From a virus, in the IMG/VR virus record IMGVR_UViG_3300049726_000100, positions 17,975 through 81,974 of that record: DNA of 64,000 bases; one strand, given 5' to 3'. The notes below the pieces were generated by a model that was given only the letters and a program-made list of their open reading frames with translations, was not told where the DNA came from and searched no databases. The translations under genes and the position numbers were made by a program. The first letter of the stretch is position 1, and every line of letters starts with the position of its first letter. Of this stretch, positions 46,978 through 56,873 are shown piece after piece.

Positions 46978-49900
46978 ATGACATACGATGAATTTAAACA
47001 GAATTTCTTAACGGAATTTCTTAACATAAAATCATTTGCAAGTAGAATACAATATGCTAATGAACATCTATCAAGAATTGGTAGTGGTAGTGGTAGAATT
47101 GTTTATGATATTGATGGTCAGAAAGTATTAAAATTAGCAAAAAATCAAAAAGGTATTGCACAAAATGAAGCCGAAGCCAATATTGGATATTATAGAGATA
47201 CACAACATATTGTTACAATTATTTATGACAATGCAGATGATGATAGTTGGTTGATTGCGGAAAAAGTAAAAAAGGTGGGTGAAAAGAGAATCAAAGAATT
47301 AACTGGTATTCCAAGTCTTAGCGATTTATTTTATTATTTAAGAAACTATGAATCTGAAAATAGAGGTGGTAGACCAATATTTGGACAAGATGAAAATATT
47401 AAAAATCAATTAGATAATAATGAATTTGTTATTGATTTAATTGATTTTGTTGCAAATTATTCAATAAATGTTGGTGATTTAAGTAGACCAAGTTCTTATG
47501 GTGAAGTACTTCATGATGGTCAACCCACAATTGTATTAACTGATTATGGTCTTAATGATGAAGTATATGATACTCATTATAGTCCTCAAAAAAAACAAAA
47601 ATATCACATGTATGAATTGTATAATTTTGCTAATGGTAATGATGATATTCTTTCCGATATAGGTAACGTTGGACAAGACCAAAGACATGGAATGTGGGCA
47701 TTAATGCCATATGGTGTAGGTGATGGCGATGGTGTAATAAATGAAGAATTTAAAGAATTTATTATAAGAAGAAGCATATATCCAAATAAGCCTATAAAAA
47801 ATATGCCACAACTTGTAGATAATTTTCATGAATGTGTAAATAATCTTAAGGAAACATTAAATCATGTTGATGATAAGAAAAAATTTTATAATAATTTATT
47901 AGAACTTCAAAAATATCTTATTTCACAAAATTATTATGATAGAGAACCACTTAGTAGTGAAGAATATGTTATAAATGAAGATATTAAACATGAAGTACCA
48001 CAAGTTCAAGACATCGTATTTGATAAAAATTATGCAATTCAATTAGCAAATTCAATTGCAGAAAAATTAGGAATAAAAACTATAGAATATATGGCAGGTA
48101 GTACTGGTGGTCATGTATTTGATATTGGAGATACAAAGATTTTAAAACTTACTACTGATATTAGTGAAGCAGATGCTGCAGCTAAATTAATAAGAGTAAA
48201 ACCAATACATATTGCAATTGTTTACAATATATATAAAATAGTTGATACTGAAAAAAATAAATCATTTTTTGGAATAATTGAACGTAATATTATTGACAAA
48301 CCAGTTCAACAATTTGTTCGAAATGTTGAAATAATAGATACTATTATGCCAAATGATATGACGACAGTTGATTTCTATATTATAATGAAAAAACGTTTTG
48401 ATTATAATAATTTAGTTAATTTGGCAAAAAATATACTTACAGAAAAACCTGAAGTAAATATTTCTAATATTGAAAGACAACAAGCATATGATTGGTTAAT
48501 AGAATTATTTGAAATAAAAAAAGAACTGTTGAGTTATAATATTAAATCAGATGATTATAGTAATCCCAAAAATCTTGGATATGAGGATGGTATTTTAAAA
48601 TTTTTTGATGTTGGTGATTATTATGGCGTTAATGAACCTGATTTGGGAGATGCAAATATTATATTTTTACCTGAAAACGAAGAAATATTAGATGAAAAAT
48701 ATAATAGAAATATTGCAGATAATATCGCAAAACAAATTGCTAAAATAAGAGGATATAACGAACCAAAATTTATTGATGCTGGTGAATATGGTGTTGCTTA
48801 TGATATTGGTGATGATAAAATTTTAAAAATAACTGCAGATAATAGTGAAGCAGCAGAAAATTTAAAACTTATAAATAAACCATTAAAATATATAGCACAA
48901 CCATATAATGTATTTACAATCGATTCAAAAAATACATATATTTCTAAAACATATGCAATTGTTTTGGAAAAATTAAAAACAGACCCACAAAAATTTAAAA
49001 GACTTAAAGAAAGAATTGATTTTATTTTTGGAAAAATATTTAATCTCAGACTTTATGATATTATTGATTATTATATAAATGGATATGGGGACATAGATAC
49101 AAAAAAAATTGATGGATATATGTCAAAAAATCCAGAAGATGCTGAATTTTTTTATTCTATATTAAGAATTGCTGAAGAAGCAAAACAATATGGAGTTGAA
49201 AGTTTGGATTATTTTAATTATACTAATTTAGGATATAAAAAAAATGGAGTAATTGCATTTTTTGATGTGGGATTTAGTAATGGTTACTTACAACCGAATG
49301 GTGCAGAAAATATAAAAATAACTGAAGATGGAACTTCAAAATTCTCAACACCAAATAGTATTGGACAGGATAATTTTCCACCATATGAAAATAATGATAC
49401 ATCTCCAGTTACAGATAATAACGTACCAACAACTCCAGAAAGTGTAAAAGAAGATTTAGAATATCATCATGTTGTAGGTGATGCAACACAAGATAAATTT
49501 GCTCTTGATGAAATTGGAAAAAAATCATTTATGAAAGGAGCACAAGCTGTTACAGTAAAAAAGAAATGTAGATTAGGTGGTTTGGGAAATACAAGTGTAG
49601 CTTGTAATCAAGGTGATATTAATAATCTTGATATTAAAACAATTAATGAAAATGTTAATTATATTGGTAAAGCATATCGGGTAGATAGTTTATTTTCACA
49701 AAAAAAAGGTACATCTGCTGGAGATGTTGTTAGGTTTGAAAGAGATGAACTTGGTAATGAAGAAATGAATATACCTGAAGAAAAATTAGCTGAATTGAAT
49801 AAATATCCTGCTAATAATATTGTCTGGGTTACAAAAACATTTGAAGATGCTACAAGATATTCAAATGAAAATGATTTTTCAGATATTGATGAATTTGATT

Positions 49901-50469
49901 TAACTGGCGAAATTATTGCTGAAGATGGTGATGGTGGTTATTTAGTTTTAATGAAAAATAATAATCTTAATGAACAATCATTTAAGGATTTTGAAAAGCA
50001 AATTGAAAAAGACAATAAAATACATGGATTAGATAAATTGTTCTTATTTCAAGAAGATGACTATAAAGTATATGCAATTAATGGTGACCATGTGAGAAAA
50101 AATTCGTTCGATGAATATGTTGACGGTGGACATCATTACGTTGATTTGGATTTACCAAAGAAAGAGCAAAAATATGCTAAATATATTCCTGAAGACGAAA
50201 TTTGGATTGATGATGTATTTTTAATTAAACCTGATGATTTAGGTGCAATACTTTTACATGAAACGCTAGAAAGACATTTAATGAAATATTATGGCTTAAA
50301 GTATAGTAATGACGATAGTGGCAAAGATGGTGCACATGAAATTGCCAATAAAGCAGAAGTAGAATTTAGAAAAAAAGTAAAAAGCGGTATGAATCATAAA
50401 ATAAGTGAAAATATATATAATAAGTTTGTAAATAATTATGCAAGAGAACACAAGAAAAAAATAAATTAA
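46978..50469 (+). CDS. giant polyvalent protein with three kinase-like domains
   Basis: A 1163-residue protein. Three diverged protein-kinase-like domains lie in a row. Domain 1: GSGSGRIVYDIDGQKVLKL near residue 35 and IVLTDYGL near 187. Domain 2: GSTGGHVFDIGDTKILKL near 373 and LKFFDVGD near 543. Domain 3: GEYGVAYDIGDDKILKI near 601 and IAFFDVGF near 763. Each has a Gly-rich loop, a Lys strand and a DFG-like DYG or DVG. A region at about 895-995 (YRVDSLF, NNIVWVTKTFEDATRYS) recalls ART-like domains of polyvalent proteins. Near 1095, LLHETLERH suggests a zinc-binding helix. Such proteins are often packaged and injected to modify host proteins. Confidence 0.65.
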   Translation: MTYDEFKQNFLTEFLNIKSFASRIQYANEHLSRIGSGSGRIVYDIDGQKVLKLAKNQKGIAQNEAEANIGYYRDTQHIVTIIYDNADDDSWLIAEKVKKVGEKRIKELTGIPSLSDLFYYLRNYESENRGGRPIFGQDENIKNQLDNNEFVIDLIDFVANYSINVGDLSRPSSYGEVLHDGQPTIVLTDYGLNDEVYDTHYSPQKKQKYHMYELYNFANGNDDILSDIGNVGQDQRHGMWALMPYGVGDGDGVINEEFKEFIIRRSIYPNKPIKNMPQLVDNFHECVNNLKETLNHVDDKKKFYNNLLELQKYLISQNYYDREPLSSEEYVINEDIKHEVPQVQDIVFDKNYAIQLANSIAEKLGIKTIEYMAGSTGGHVFDIGDTKILKLTTDISEADAAAKLIRVKPIHIAIVYNIYKIVDTEKNKSFFGIIERNIIDKPVQQFVRNVEIIDTIMPNDMTTVDFYIIMKKRFDYNNLVNLAKNILTEKPEVNISNIERQQAYDWLIELFEIKKELLSYNIKSDDYSNPKNLGYEDGILKFFDVGDYYGVNEPDLGDANIIFLPENEEILDEKYNRNIADNIAKQIAKIRGYNEPKFIDAGEYGVAYDIGDDKILKITADNSEAAENLKLINKPLKYIAQPYNVFTIDSKNTYISKTYAIVLEKLKTDPQKFKRLKERIDFIFGKIFNLRLYDIIDYYINGYGDIDTKKIDGYMSKNPEDAEFFYSILRIAEEAKQYGVESLDYFNYTNLGYKKNGVIAFFDVGFSNGYLQPNGAENIKITEDGTSKFSTPNSIGQDNFPPYENNDTSPVTDNNVPTTPESVKEDLEYHHVVGDATQDKFALDEIGKKSFMKGAQAVTVKKKCRLGGLGNTSVACNQGDINNLDIKTINENVNYIGKAYRVDSLFSQKKGTSAGDVVRFERDELGNEEMNIPEEKLAELNKYPANNIVWVTKTFEDATRYSNENDFSDIDEFDLTGEIIAEDGDGGYLVLMKNNNLNEQSFKDFEKQIEKDNKIHGLDKLFLFQEDDYKVYAINGDHVRKNSFDEYVDGGHHYVDLDLPKKEQKYAKYIPEDEIWIDDVFLIKPDDLGAILLHETLERHLMKYYGLKYSNDDSGKDGAHEIANKAEVEFRKKVKSGMNHKISENIYNKFVNNYAREHKKKIN

Positions 50470-51470
50470 ATATATTTAAATATATATTTTTTGGTGTTTT
50501 TTCTAATACCCATCGCAACTCTATGAATTGATTTATATGATAATCCTGTTTCTTTTTTTACTTCATGAAAATTATTAAAATGTTTAATAAAATTATTATT
50601 TAAATCATACATTTTTATTTGTCGTAATTGTTTTGTGTGGTCAAAATTACCTTTTTTATATTCTCTTAGTGTTTGAAATAAATCATATTTTCTTGATAAC
50701 CTTAAGTCTTCAGAATCACAATATATTTTATTTTTTAATATATTAACATCATGAAATGAATGGTAATTAATTCTAATAAGATGTCCATTGTTTGATTTAT
50801 AATCAGTATTAATTATTTTTGTATTAGATATTCCCACTAAATTAAATTTATTTTTTATTTCTGTCAATAAATTTTCCGACCCAATAATTGAAAAATATAA
50901 ACATCCTTCCTTATTTGATGTTGCTTTAAATATTGTTCCATCACCATCAAAAATACCTCTAACAAAATGCCAAAAATATTCTTCAGGTATATTTGGCATT
51001 TGACAATCAAAGGATTTCTTAGAAAAAACACCCAAATTATTTAAATCATTAATAATTTCTTTAGATGGAATTGATAATGAATTTCTTAAATAATATTTAT
51101 TTGTTCTTTTATCAAAAACATTATATGTTGCTAATTTATGTTCGGATTTAAGTTCTCTCTTTAAGATTTCAACCAACTCAATATCTTTAGATGTGAATGT
51201 AATTGCATTTTTATAAATGCAACCATCTGAAATAATTAATCCTAATACATATGCTTTATTTTTATTATCAATTTTTTTAAAAAAATTTTTATCAACATAA
51301 TATCTTCTACTATTACCATCATGAGACCTATTATCTAAAACATATCCATTTATCTTTAATAAATTGCTAATTTTTTTTGGCTGTACGTGCATGAGTTTTC
51401 CTATTTTTTCTAATGAGTATTTTTTTATAAAATATAAATTTGCAATTTCGTTTATATCATAATTTTTCAT
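50466..51470 (-). CDS. LAGLIDADG homing endonuclease
   Basis: A 334-residue protein on the leftward strand. An N-terminal helix-turn-helix-like part (YSLEKIGKLMHVQPKKISNL) is followed by two LAGLIDADG helices, AYVLGLIISDGCIY and HFVRGIFDGDGTIF, and a C-terminal NUMOD1-type module (MYDLNNNFIKHFNNFHEVKK). It sits tail-to-tail with the kinase-like gene (stop codons overlap) and head-to-head with the CCA-fusion gene. Confidence 0.87.
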   Translation of the reverse strand: MKNYDINEIANLYFIKKYSLEKIGKLMHVQPKKISNLLKINGYVLDNRSHDGNSRRYYVDKNFFKKIDNKNKAYVLGLIISDGCIYKNAITFTSKDIELVEILKRELKSEHKLATYNVFDKRTNKYYLRNSLSIPSKEIINDLNNLGVFSKKSFDCQMPNIPEEYFWHFVRGIFDGDGTIFKATSNKEGCLYFSIIGSENLLTEIKNKFNLVGISNTKIINTDYKSNNGHLIRINYHSFHDVNILKNKIYCDSEDLRLSRKYDLFQTLREYKKGNFDHTKQLRQIKMYDLNNNFIKHFNNFHEVKKETGLSYKSIHRVAMGIRKNTKKYIFKYI

Positions 51471-51636
51471 ACATTTGTTTTTTATTAAAAATAGAACATA
51501 TAATTACGGAAAAAATTTAAATCTTCTTCTAATGTATATAAATACTACAATAATTAATATTTTATTATGATGGACAAAATTTTATTTAAAATTTTAAATA
51601 TTGATTTTTTTTATTGTATTTATATTAAAGATTTTT
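51471..51636. other. divergent intergenic region with late motif
   Basis: A/T-rich spacer between the leftward endonuclease and the rightward fusion gene. It contains TGTATTTATA at 51615-51624, 13 bases before ATG 51637. That position argues against a TTG start at 51601. Confidence 0.5.
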
Positions 51637-54600
51637 ATGCTAATAGACATTATTAATAGTGAAATAATATTATTTGAAAATTATATGAGAAAACAAATTA
51701 ATGAATCTGTTATCAGTAATGCACAAAATTTTAGTTATGAAACATTAAATCATGAATTTCCAATAATAAATGGAAATAATATTAATGGATTAATAATTCG
51801 AAATGATGTTCCAAACATGAATTCAATTGAAGCATCATTAACAAATTATGAAATACTTAATGGAATTAGAGAAGTTTCATTCAATTCATTTCCACAAATG
51901 GGAGATTTAAAATATTATTCTCCTGATGAAGAACAAAAAACAAAAAAATTAGCAAAACAGATTGAATATAATAAAGAAATTAGTCCACTAATTGTTGTTA
52001 TTGATGAAGATGGTTCATATGTTTTAGAAGGTGGTCATAGATTTGATGCATTACGAGAATTAGGAATTTCATCATTTCCAGCTAAAGTAGTTTTTGATTT
52101 AGATTCAATAAATATTGCAGAGAATATGTGCGAAAACAATATACAACCAAATAATAAAATTACTGAATTTGTAAATAATTTAAAACAAAAACCATTTATT
52201 CAATCACTTATAAATGACTTAGGGTCTGAAATTTATGCTGTTGGTGGGGTTGTGAGAGATTTGGTACTTAACAAACCCAATAAAGATATTGATTTAATTG
52301 TTAGAAACACATCAATTGATTTATTAATATCGCAATTACAAAAATTTGGTAAAGTTGATGTTGTTGGCAAATCATTTGGTGTTATAAAATTTATTGATAA
52401 AGATGGTACTGATTATGATATAGCGTTACCACGTAAAGAAAAACCAAATGGTGAAGGTGGTTATCATGGTTTTGATGTTCAGAGTGATGAAAATCTTCCA
52501 ATTGAAGATGATTTGACGAGACGTGACGCAAAGCTGAATGCAATGGCAATTAATATTAATTCAGGTAAATTTATTGACCCACTCGGTGGATTGGAAGATA
52601 TAAAAAATAAACAAATTTCTGCTGCAAATCCACAGGCATTTTCAGATGACCCATTACGTATGATGCGAATGATAGGGTTTGCAAGTCGTTTTGATTTTAC
52701 AATTGAACCACAAACAATGCAAATGATTAAAGATAATGCAAGTCGTATTAAAGAAATTCCGCCAGAAAGAATATTAATTGAGTTCGATAAAATTTTAAAA
52801 AAAGGTGACAAACGTATTGGTATACAACTACTTAAAGACACTGGTTTATTTCAACAAATTTTTAATTTTGATTTAAAACAATCAACAATTGATAGAAGTC
52901 CATTTGAAGAAGTTAAAACAATAGGTGAGTTTATTTATTTATTAATACGATTATTACCAAATCCTGCAGAATTTTATAAAAATAATTTAAAGGGTGATAT
53001 TGATACTTATAAGGAAATTAAAGCACTTGAAATGGCATTTGATAGTGGTGAAGCAACTAATTTAATTGAAGCACGAACAGTTGTGCATAATATGTATGTA
53101 ACATCACCACAATCACTTCAAAGCCAAATAATACCTAGTGTAATTGAAACCGCAGCACAAGAATTATTACAAGGCAAATATCCAAAAGCAGTTGGTGAAC
53201 TAGCAATTAATGGCAATGATTTAATTCAATTTGGATTAAAAGGTAAAGAGATTGGTGATATGTTAAAATCATTATTGTTAAAGGTATATTCAAATAATGT
53301 TAGGAATAATCGAGATGATTTATTAAATTTGACAAGTCAAAAAAATAAATCAATAAAACAAGAAGGTGTTGCAGATAAATATGCAGAAAAAACTTTTAAT
53401 GTTCCTGATTCAAATACTGCAATGGATGTTAAAGCAATGGGTGGTATAGAAAAAAATAAAGAAAAACCATATGCAATTAGTGAAGAGGGTGATTTATTTT
53501 TTAAGAATCCAAAATCGTTAACTAATTTTGATAAAAATGTTAGAGCAATTGCTGATAGTGATGGAAACTTATTTGTTGCACAATCTGATGGTGCTTTTAA
53601 TCATGCAGATATGGCAGATATATTAGGAATTACCGAATATGTATATAATAATTTCAATTATCAAGTATTACAAAGAGTAAGTGATTCTAATAATTTTGGA
53701 TTGAGTGATTCGGGTGAAGAATTTATTCAAAGAGGTGAAGACCAAAAAGAAACATCAATTGAAATATTACGTGCAACAAAAAGAAAAAATCCACAATATG
53801 ATTTTTATTTAGAATATTATGGTCTTATTAAATATGGTAGTATGCCTATTAATCTTACTGAAGAATATCATGAAGTTGGTGATGGTAAATATGTTGTAAA
53901 CAATAAAATAGTTGATATTAATTTCTTTGCTAAAGAATATGATATATGGAATACTGAAAGTGGAAGAGGAAGAGCAGAATATTCAGACCCAAATGAAGCA
54001 TCAGTATTAGAATTTTTACAAAATAATTATGAAGATTTTAGCCATAATGAAAAATTAAAACATAAATTATTATGGAAACTTACAGATAATGATGTTTTAA
54101 ATGAAACACCAATTGATTCAATAACTTCAGATAATATAATAACACCGCAATATATAAAAGATGTGAAACGTAGTGATAATTATGAAAGATATATTGAATA
54201 TTATAAATATGAAAATAATTTGGAGGATGAAGATAAGGAAGTTATTGAACAAAATGAAGATTTTAAAGAATGGTTTATATGGGAATTAAAATATAAATAT
54301 GATGATGTAATAGATAAAATAAAAGAAAAAATAAAACCAAATGATACTATTGATATTTGGAGAGAAATGACAGTTGATGATAATTGGATTTATCATATTG
54401 GTACACAAGGAAAACATTTAGGTATTTATTGGTCTTGGGAAGAAAATGCTGCTGAAGCACATTGGGGAGATAGTAAAAAATATAATAAAGCAATAATAAA
54501 AACATCTGTGAAAGAAGACAATATTGATTGGACTAATACAATATATGCTAATATGGATTTGGCTCTTGGCGAAGATGAAAAAGAAATAACATTATTTAAA

Positions 54601-54699
54601 AATACATCATTAAAAATTGAAGAATTATATATAAATGGTGAAGATATTATGGATTCTCCGCAAGCAATACCAATTAAAAATAAAATATTTTATGCTTAA
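51637..54699 (+). CDS. ParB-like / CCA-adding nucleotidyltransferase / ADP-ribosyltransferase-like fusion
   Basis: A 1020-residue protein. Residues about 115-165 are ParB-like (SPLIVVIDEDGSYVLEGGHR-FDAL). Residues about 185-430 match class II CCA-adding enzymes/poly(A) polymerases: YAVGGVVRDLVLNKPNKDID, RRDAKLNAMAININSGKFID, and DDPLRMMRMIGFASRFDF. The C-terminal part (about 895-1000) has an Arg (DIWREM), a YWSW-x-AAEAHWG segment and GEDEKEITLF, the R-S-ExE order of ADP-ribosyltransferases. The first two domains are clear and the third is moderate. It could add CCA to the tRNA and tRNA-like RNAs, none of which is clearly CCA-encoded, and modify proteins. Confidence 0.78.
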   Translation: MLIDIINSEIILFENYMRKQINESVISNAQNFSYETLNHEFPIINGNNINGLIIRNDVPNMNSIEASLTNYEILNGIREVSFNSFPQMGDLKYYSPDEEQKTKKLAKQIEYNKEISPLIVVIDEDGSYVLEGGHRFDALRELGISSFPAKVVFDLDSINIAENMCENNIQPNNKITEFVNNLKQKPFIQSLINDLGSEIYAVGGVVRDLVLNKPNKDIDLIVRNTSIDLLISQLQKFGKVDVVGKSFGVIKFIDKDGTDYDIALPRKEKPNGEGGYHGFDVQSDENLPIEDDLTRRDAKLNAMAININSGKFIDPLGGLEDIKNKQISAANPQAFSDDPLRMMRMIGFASRFDFTIEPQTMQMIKDNASRIKEIPPERILIEFDKILKKGDKRIGIQLLKDTGLFQQIFNFDLKQSTIDRSPFEEVKTIGEFIYLLIRLLPNPAEFYKNNLKGDIDTYKEIKALEMAFDSGEATNLIEARTVVHNMYVTSPQSLQSQIIPSVIETAAQELLQGKYPKAVGELAINGNDLIQFGLKGKEIGDMLKSLLLKVYSNNVRNNRDDLLNLTSQKNKSIKQEGVADKYAEKTFNVPDSNTAMDVKAMGGIEKNKEKPYAISEEGDLFFKNPKSLTNFDKNVRAIADSDGNLFVAQSDGAFNHADMADILGITEYVYNNFNYQVLQRVSDSNNFGLSDSGEEFIQRGEDQKETSIEILRATKRKNPQYDFYLEYYGLIKYGSMPINLTEEYHEVGDGKYVVNNKIVDINFFAKEYDIWNTESGRGRAEYSDPNEASVLEFLQNNYEDFSHNEKLKHKLLWKLTDNDVLNETPIDSITSDNIITPQYIKDVKRSDNYERYIEYYKYENNLEDEDKEVIEQNEDFKEWFIWELKYKYDDVIDKIKEKIKPNDTIDIWREMTVDDNWIYHIGTQGKHLGIYWSWEENAAEAHWGDSKKYNKAIIKTSVKEDNIDWTNTIYANMDLALGEDEKEITLFKNTSLKIEELYINGEDIMDSPQAIPIKNKIFYA

Positions 54700-54729
54700 A
54701 AACATCTTCATAAAAGAAATTTTAACTAA

Positions 54730-55386
54730 ATGAAAAGAGAAATTATAATTAAAGAACAGCAACGTAATAAATTATTGGAAGATTCTGGAATTAATCTTGT
54801 TCAAAACGCTAATTTAATTTCTGTTGATATTCAACCAGAATATGAAAAAGGTTTTACTTTTAATATTTATCAATTTACAAAATTTATTAATGAAAATATT
54901 TATAACATGAATTCAATTACTTTATTATATAATGGTGCTGATACATTAGGTATGATAAGTGAAAATGATTATAAAATGTGGTTGTTAGAAAATGGATTGG
55001 AAGAAGATAATTTACAGGTTATCAAATACTTAGATAAAGGTTATGCTTTTTTTAGAACCTGTATGGATGAAGGTGCTGAAGAAGATGAAACAGTTAATCT
55101 TGTTAAATATATGATTCAACACAATATTAATGATAGTCGTGATATTGATGAAGAAATGTGGAATGGATTTATGCGACAATATGATTATGATACAAGTGTT
55201 GTTCGTGACCTTTTAGAACCAGCACAAGATTGTATTAATATACCAGACTTAATGGATTATTTAAAAAAATTTTCAGGTAAATTAGTAATATGTGGTGGTG
55301 GTATTAATGAATGCTTTAAAGAAGTTGAAATAGCATTAAAAGCATTAAACAAAAATTATAATGTTTTAACAAAATTTACATATTAA
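54730..55386 (+). CDS. unrecognised protein with a GGGINEC motif
   Basis: A 218-residue acidic alpha/beta protein. The C-terminal segment (KLVICGGGINECFKEVEIAL-KAL) looks like a nucleotide- or phosphate-binding turn followed by a helix. It belongs to no family I can name. It lies in the operon with the CCA-fusion and the 2H phosphoesterase, and its stop overlaps the next start region. Confidence 0.55.
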   Translation: MKREIIIKEQQRNKLLEDSGINLVQNANLISVDIQPEYEKGFTFNIYQFTKFINENIYNMNSITLLYNGADTLGMISENDYKMWLLENGLEEDNLQVIKYLDKGYAFFRTCMDEGAEEDETVNLVKYMIQHNINDSRDIDEEMWNGFMRQYDYDTSVVRDLLEPAQDCINIPDLMDYLKKFSGKLVICGGGINECFKEVEIALKALNKNYNVLTKFTY

Positions 55387-55769
55387 TGAATAACATATCT
55401 TATAGTGCAGTCGTTCTTGATGATAGGTCAAAACAACGACTTATTGAACGTTTTAGTTCAATAATTCCTAATGATTGGAAAATAATTTGTGACCATATGA
55501 CAATAAACATGGGTGAAATTGACCCAGAACTTGAAAAATATTTAGGATTACCAGTACGATTAAGTGTTAATGAATTCGCTATAGATGATAAAGTAATGGC
55601 TGTTGGTGTCAGTGGTTTTGAAACGCATAATGCTAAAGCACATATAACAATGGCTGTTAATCGAGCAAATGGTGGTAAACCAATGATGTCAAATAAATTA
55701 ATTAATTGGCAACCATTAAAAAGACCTATATTTGTGACAGGTAAAGTAACTGAAGTAGAATATAAATAA
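55386..55769 (+). CDS. 2H-type phosphoesterase
   Basis: A 127-residue protein with the two HxT motifs of the 2H superfamily: CDHMTINMG near residue 37 and KAHITMAVN near 80, in a duplicated alpha/beta frame. The family includes RNA 2',3'-cyclic phosphodiesterases and ligases, the cyclic-phosphodiesterase domain of tRNA ligases, and phage Acb1, which cleaves CBASS cyclic nucleotides. The closely following HAD_SAK gene favours an RNA-repair role; an anti-CBASS role remains possible. Confidence 0.7.
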   Translation: MNNISYSAVVLDDRSKQRLIERFSSIIPNDWKIICDHMTINMGEIDPELEKYLGLPVRLSVNEFAIDDKVMAVGVSGFETHNAKAHITMAVNRANGGKPMMSNKLINWQPLKRPIFVTGKVTEVEYK

Positions 55770-55770
55770 C

Positions 55771-56274
55771 ATGGCTGATTGGAAAGAATCATCAAGAATG
55801 GGATTTGAATTTGAGGATTTTTGTTTAAAAGATTTAAATGAAAAATTATTTCCTCTTGCATATAAAAATATGAAAAAAGAAGAATATAGTTATTATGATA
55901 TTATACTTTTTAATGGTAACTTTGCAGAAAAACAAAAAACAATTGAATGTAAATTTGATAAAATGGGTAGTATTAGTGGCAATATTTGTATTGAAACCGG
56001 ATATTGGGGAAGACAATCAGGATTATTAATTACAAAAGCTGATTATTGGATTATTAGTGATGGTAAAATTACATATATTGCTAAAACAAAAAGAATACAT
56101 GATTGTATTGTTGAAAATATAAATCAAATTGAATATAAGAAAAAAGCAAGGATTGAACAAAAGAAAGGTGTTTTCAAAGAAATGGATATGTATATAATAC
56201 CAAAAAGATTTTTTGAACCTTATTGCGAAGAAATAGGAAATATTAATGAAATGAAATATAATTGTTTGTTATGA
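55771..56274 (+). CDS. PD-(D/E)XK-type nuclease
   Basis: A 167-residue protein. The core reads YYDIILFN, then KTIECKFDKMG (the Asp...Glu-x-Lys active site), then GNICIETGYWGRQSGLLITK and ADYWIISDG. This pattern is common in small phage nucleases and restriction-enzyme folds. It is placed between the 2H phosphoesterase and the HAD_SAK phosphatase. Its target (DNA junction, damaged RNA or foreign DNA) cannot be read from sequence. Confidence 0.68.
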   Translation: MADWKESSRMGFEFEDFCLKDLNEKLFPLAYKNMKKEEYSYYDIILFNGNFAEKQKTIECKFDKMGSISGNICIETGYWGRQSGLLITKADYWIISDGKITYIAKTKRIHDCIVENINQIEYKKKARIEQKKGVFKEMDMYIIPKRFFEPYCEEIGNINEMKYNCLL

Positions 56275-56837
56275 TAAAAAGACTTTGTGTATTTGATTTT
56301 GACTCGACACTCATAATGAGTCCTGAAAAAGAAATAGGTAAAGTTCAGTGGTCTGAGAAAATAGGAAAACCATATCCATATCAAGGTTGGTGGGGCAGAC
56401 CTGAGAGTTTGGATTTAAATGTTTTCAATATTAAACCATTTCCAAGTGTATTAAAACAATTAAAAGAAGAACAAGCAAAACCAAATACTTATGTGGTAAT
56501 TCTTACATCAAGAATGGAAAAACTACGTCCACAAGTTCAAGCAATACTTGATGCAAATCATATTAGTGTTGATAAAGTAGATATGAAACGTGCTGAACCA
56601 GATAAGGGTAAAAAAACATTACGTTATATTCAGCAATTTCCAGAATTAAAGGAAATAAATGTTTATGAAGACCGTGATACTGATATTCAATCTTATGAAG
56701 CAATAAAGAAACAGATTCCAAAAGGTATTAGATTTAACATATATTTAGCTAAAGAAGGTAAAATATCTTTATTAGAAAACAAATTTACAATATTAAATAT
56801 TATTCGTGAAGAAATTCAAAATATATTAAAAAATTAA
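56271..56837 (+). CDS. HAD_SAK-type phosphatase of the Swiss-Army-Knife RNA-repair family
   Basis: A 188-residue protein beginning at ATG 56271, which overlaps the previous stop. HAD motifs: VFDFDSTLI (nucleophile Asp and DxDxT), ILTSRME, and VYEDRDTDI. The family-specific YQGWWGRPESLDLNVFNIKP follows motif I. In Swiss-Army-Knife RNA repair proteins this domain is fused to ligase and 2H domains; here the 2H and HAD parts are separate neighbouring genes. A role in removing phosphates from broken RNA ends is inferred. Confidence 0.77.
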   Translation: MIKRLCVFDFDSTLIMSPEKEIGKVQWSEKIGKPYPYQGWWGRPESLDLNVFNIKPFPSVLKQLKEEQAKPNTYVVILTSRMEKLRPQVQAILDANHISVDKVDMKRAEPDKGKKTLRYIQQFPELKEINVYEDRDTDIQSYEAIKKQIPKGIRFNIYLAKEGKISLLENKFTILNIIREEIQNILKN

Positions 56838-56843
56838 AAGAAC

Positions 56844-56853
56844 TGTATTTATA
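56844..56853 (+). promoter_or_regulatory. putative late promoter motif TGTATTTATA
   Basis: One mismatch to AGTATTTATA, 21 bases before the next ATG. Confidence 0.5.
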
Positions 56854-56873
56854 ATAAAATTTAATAACACATT

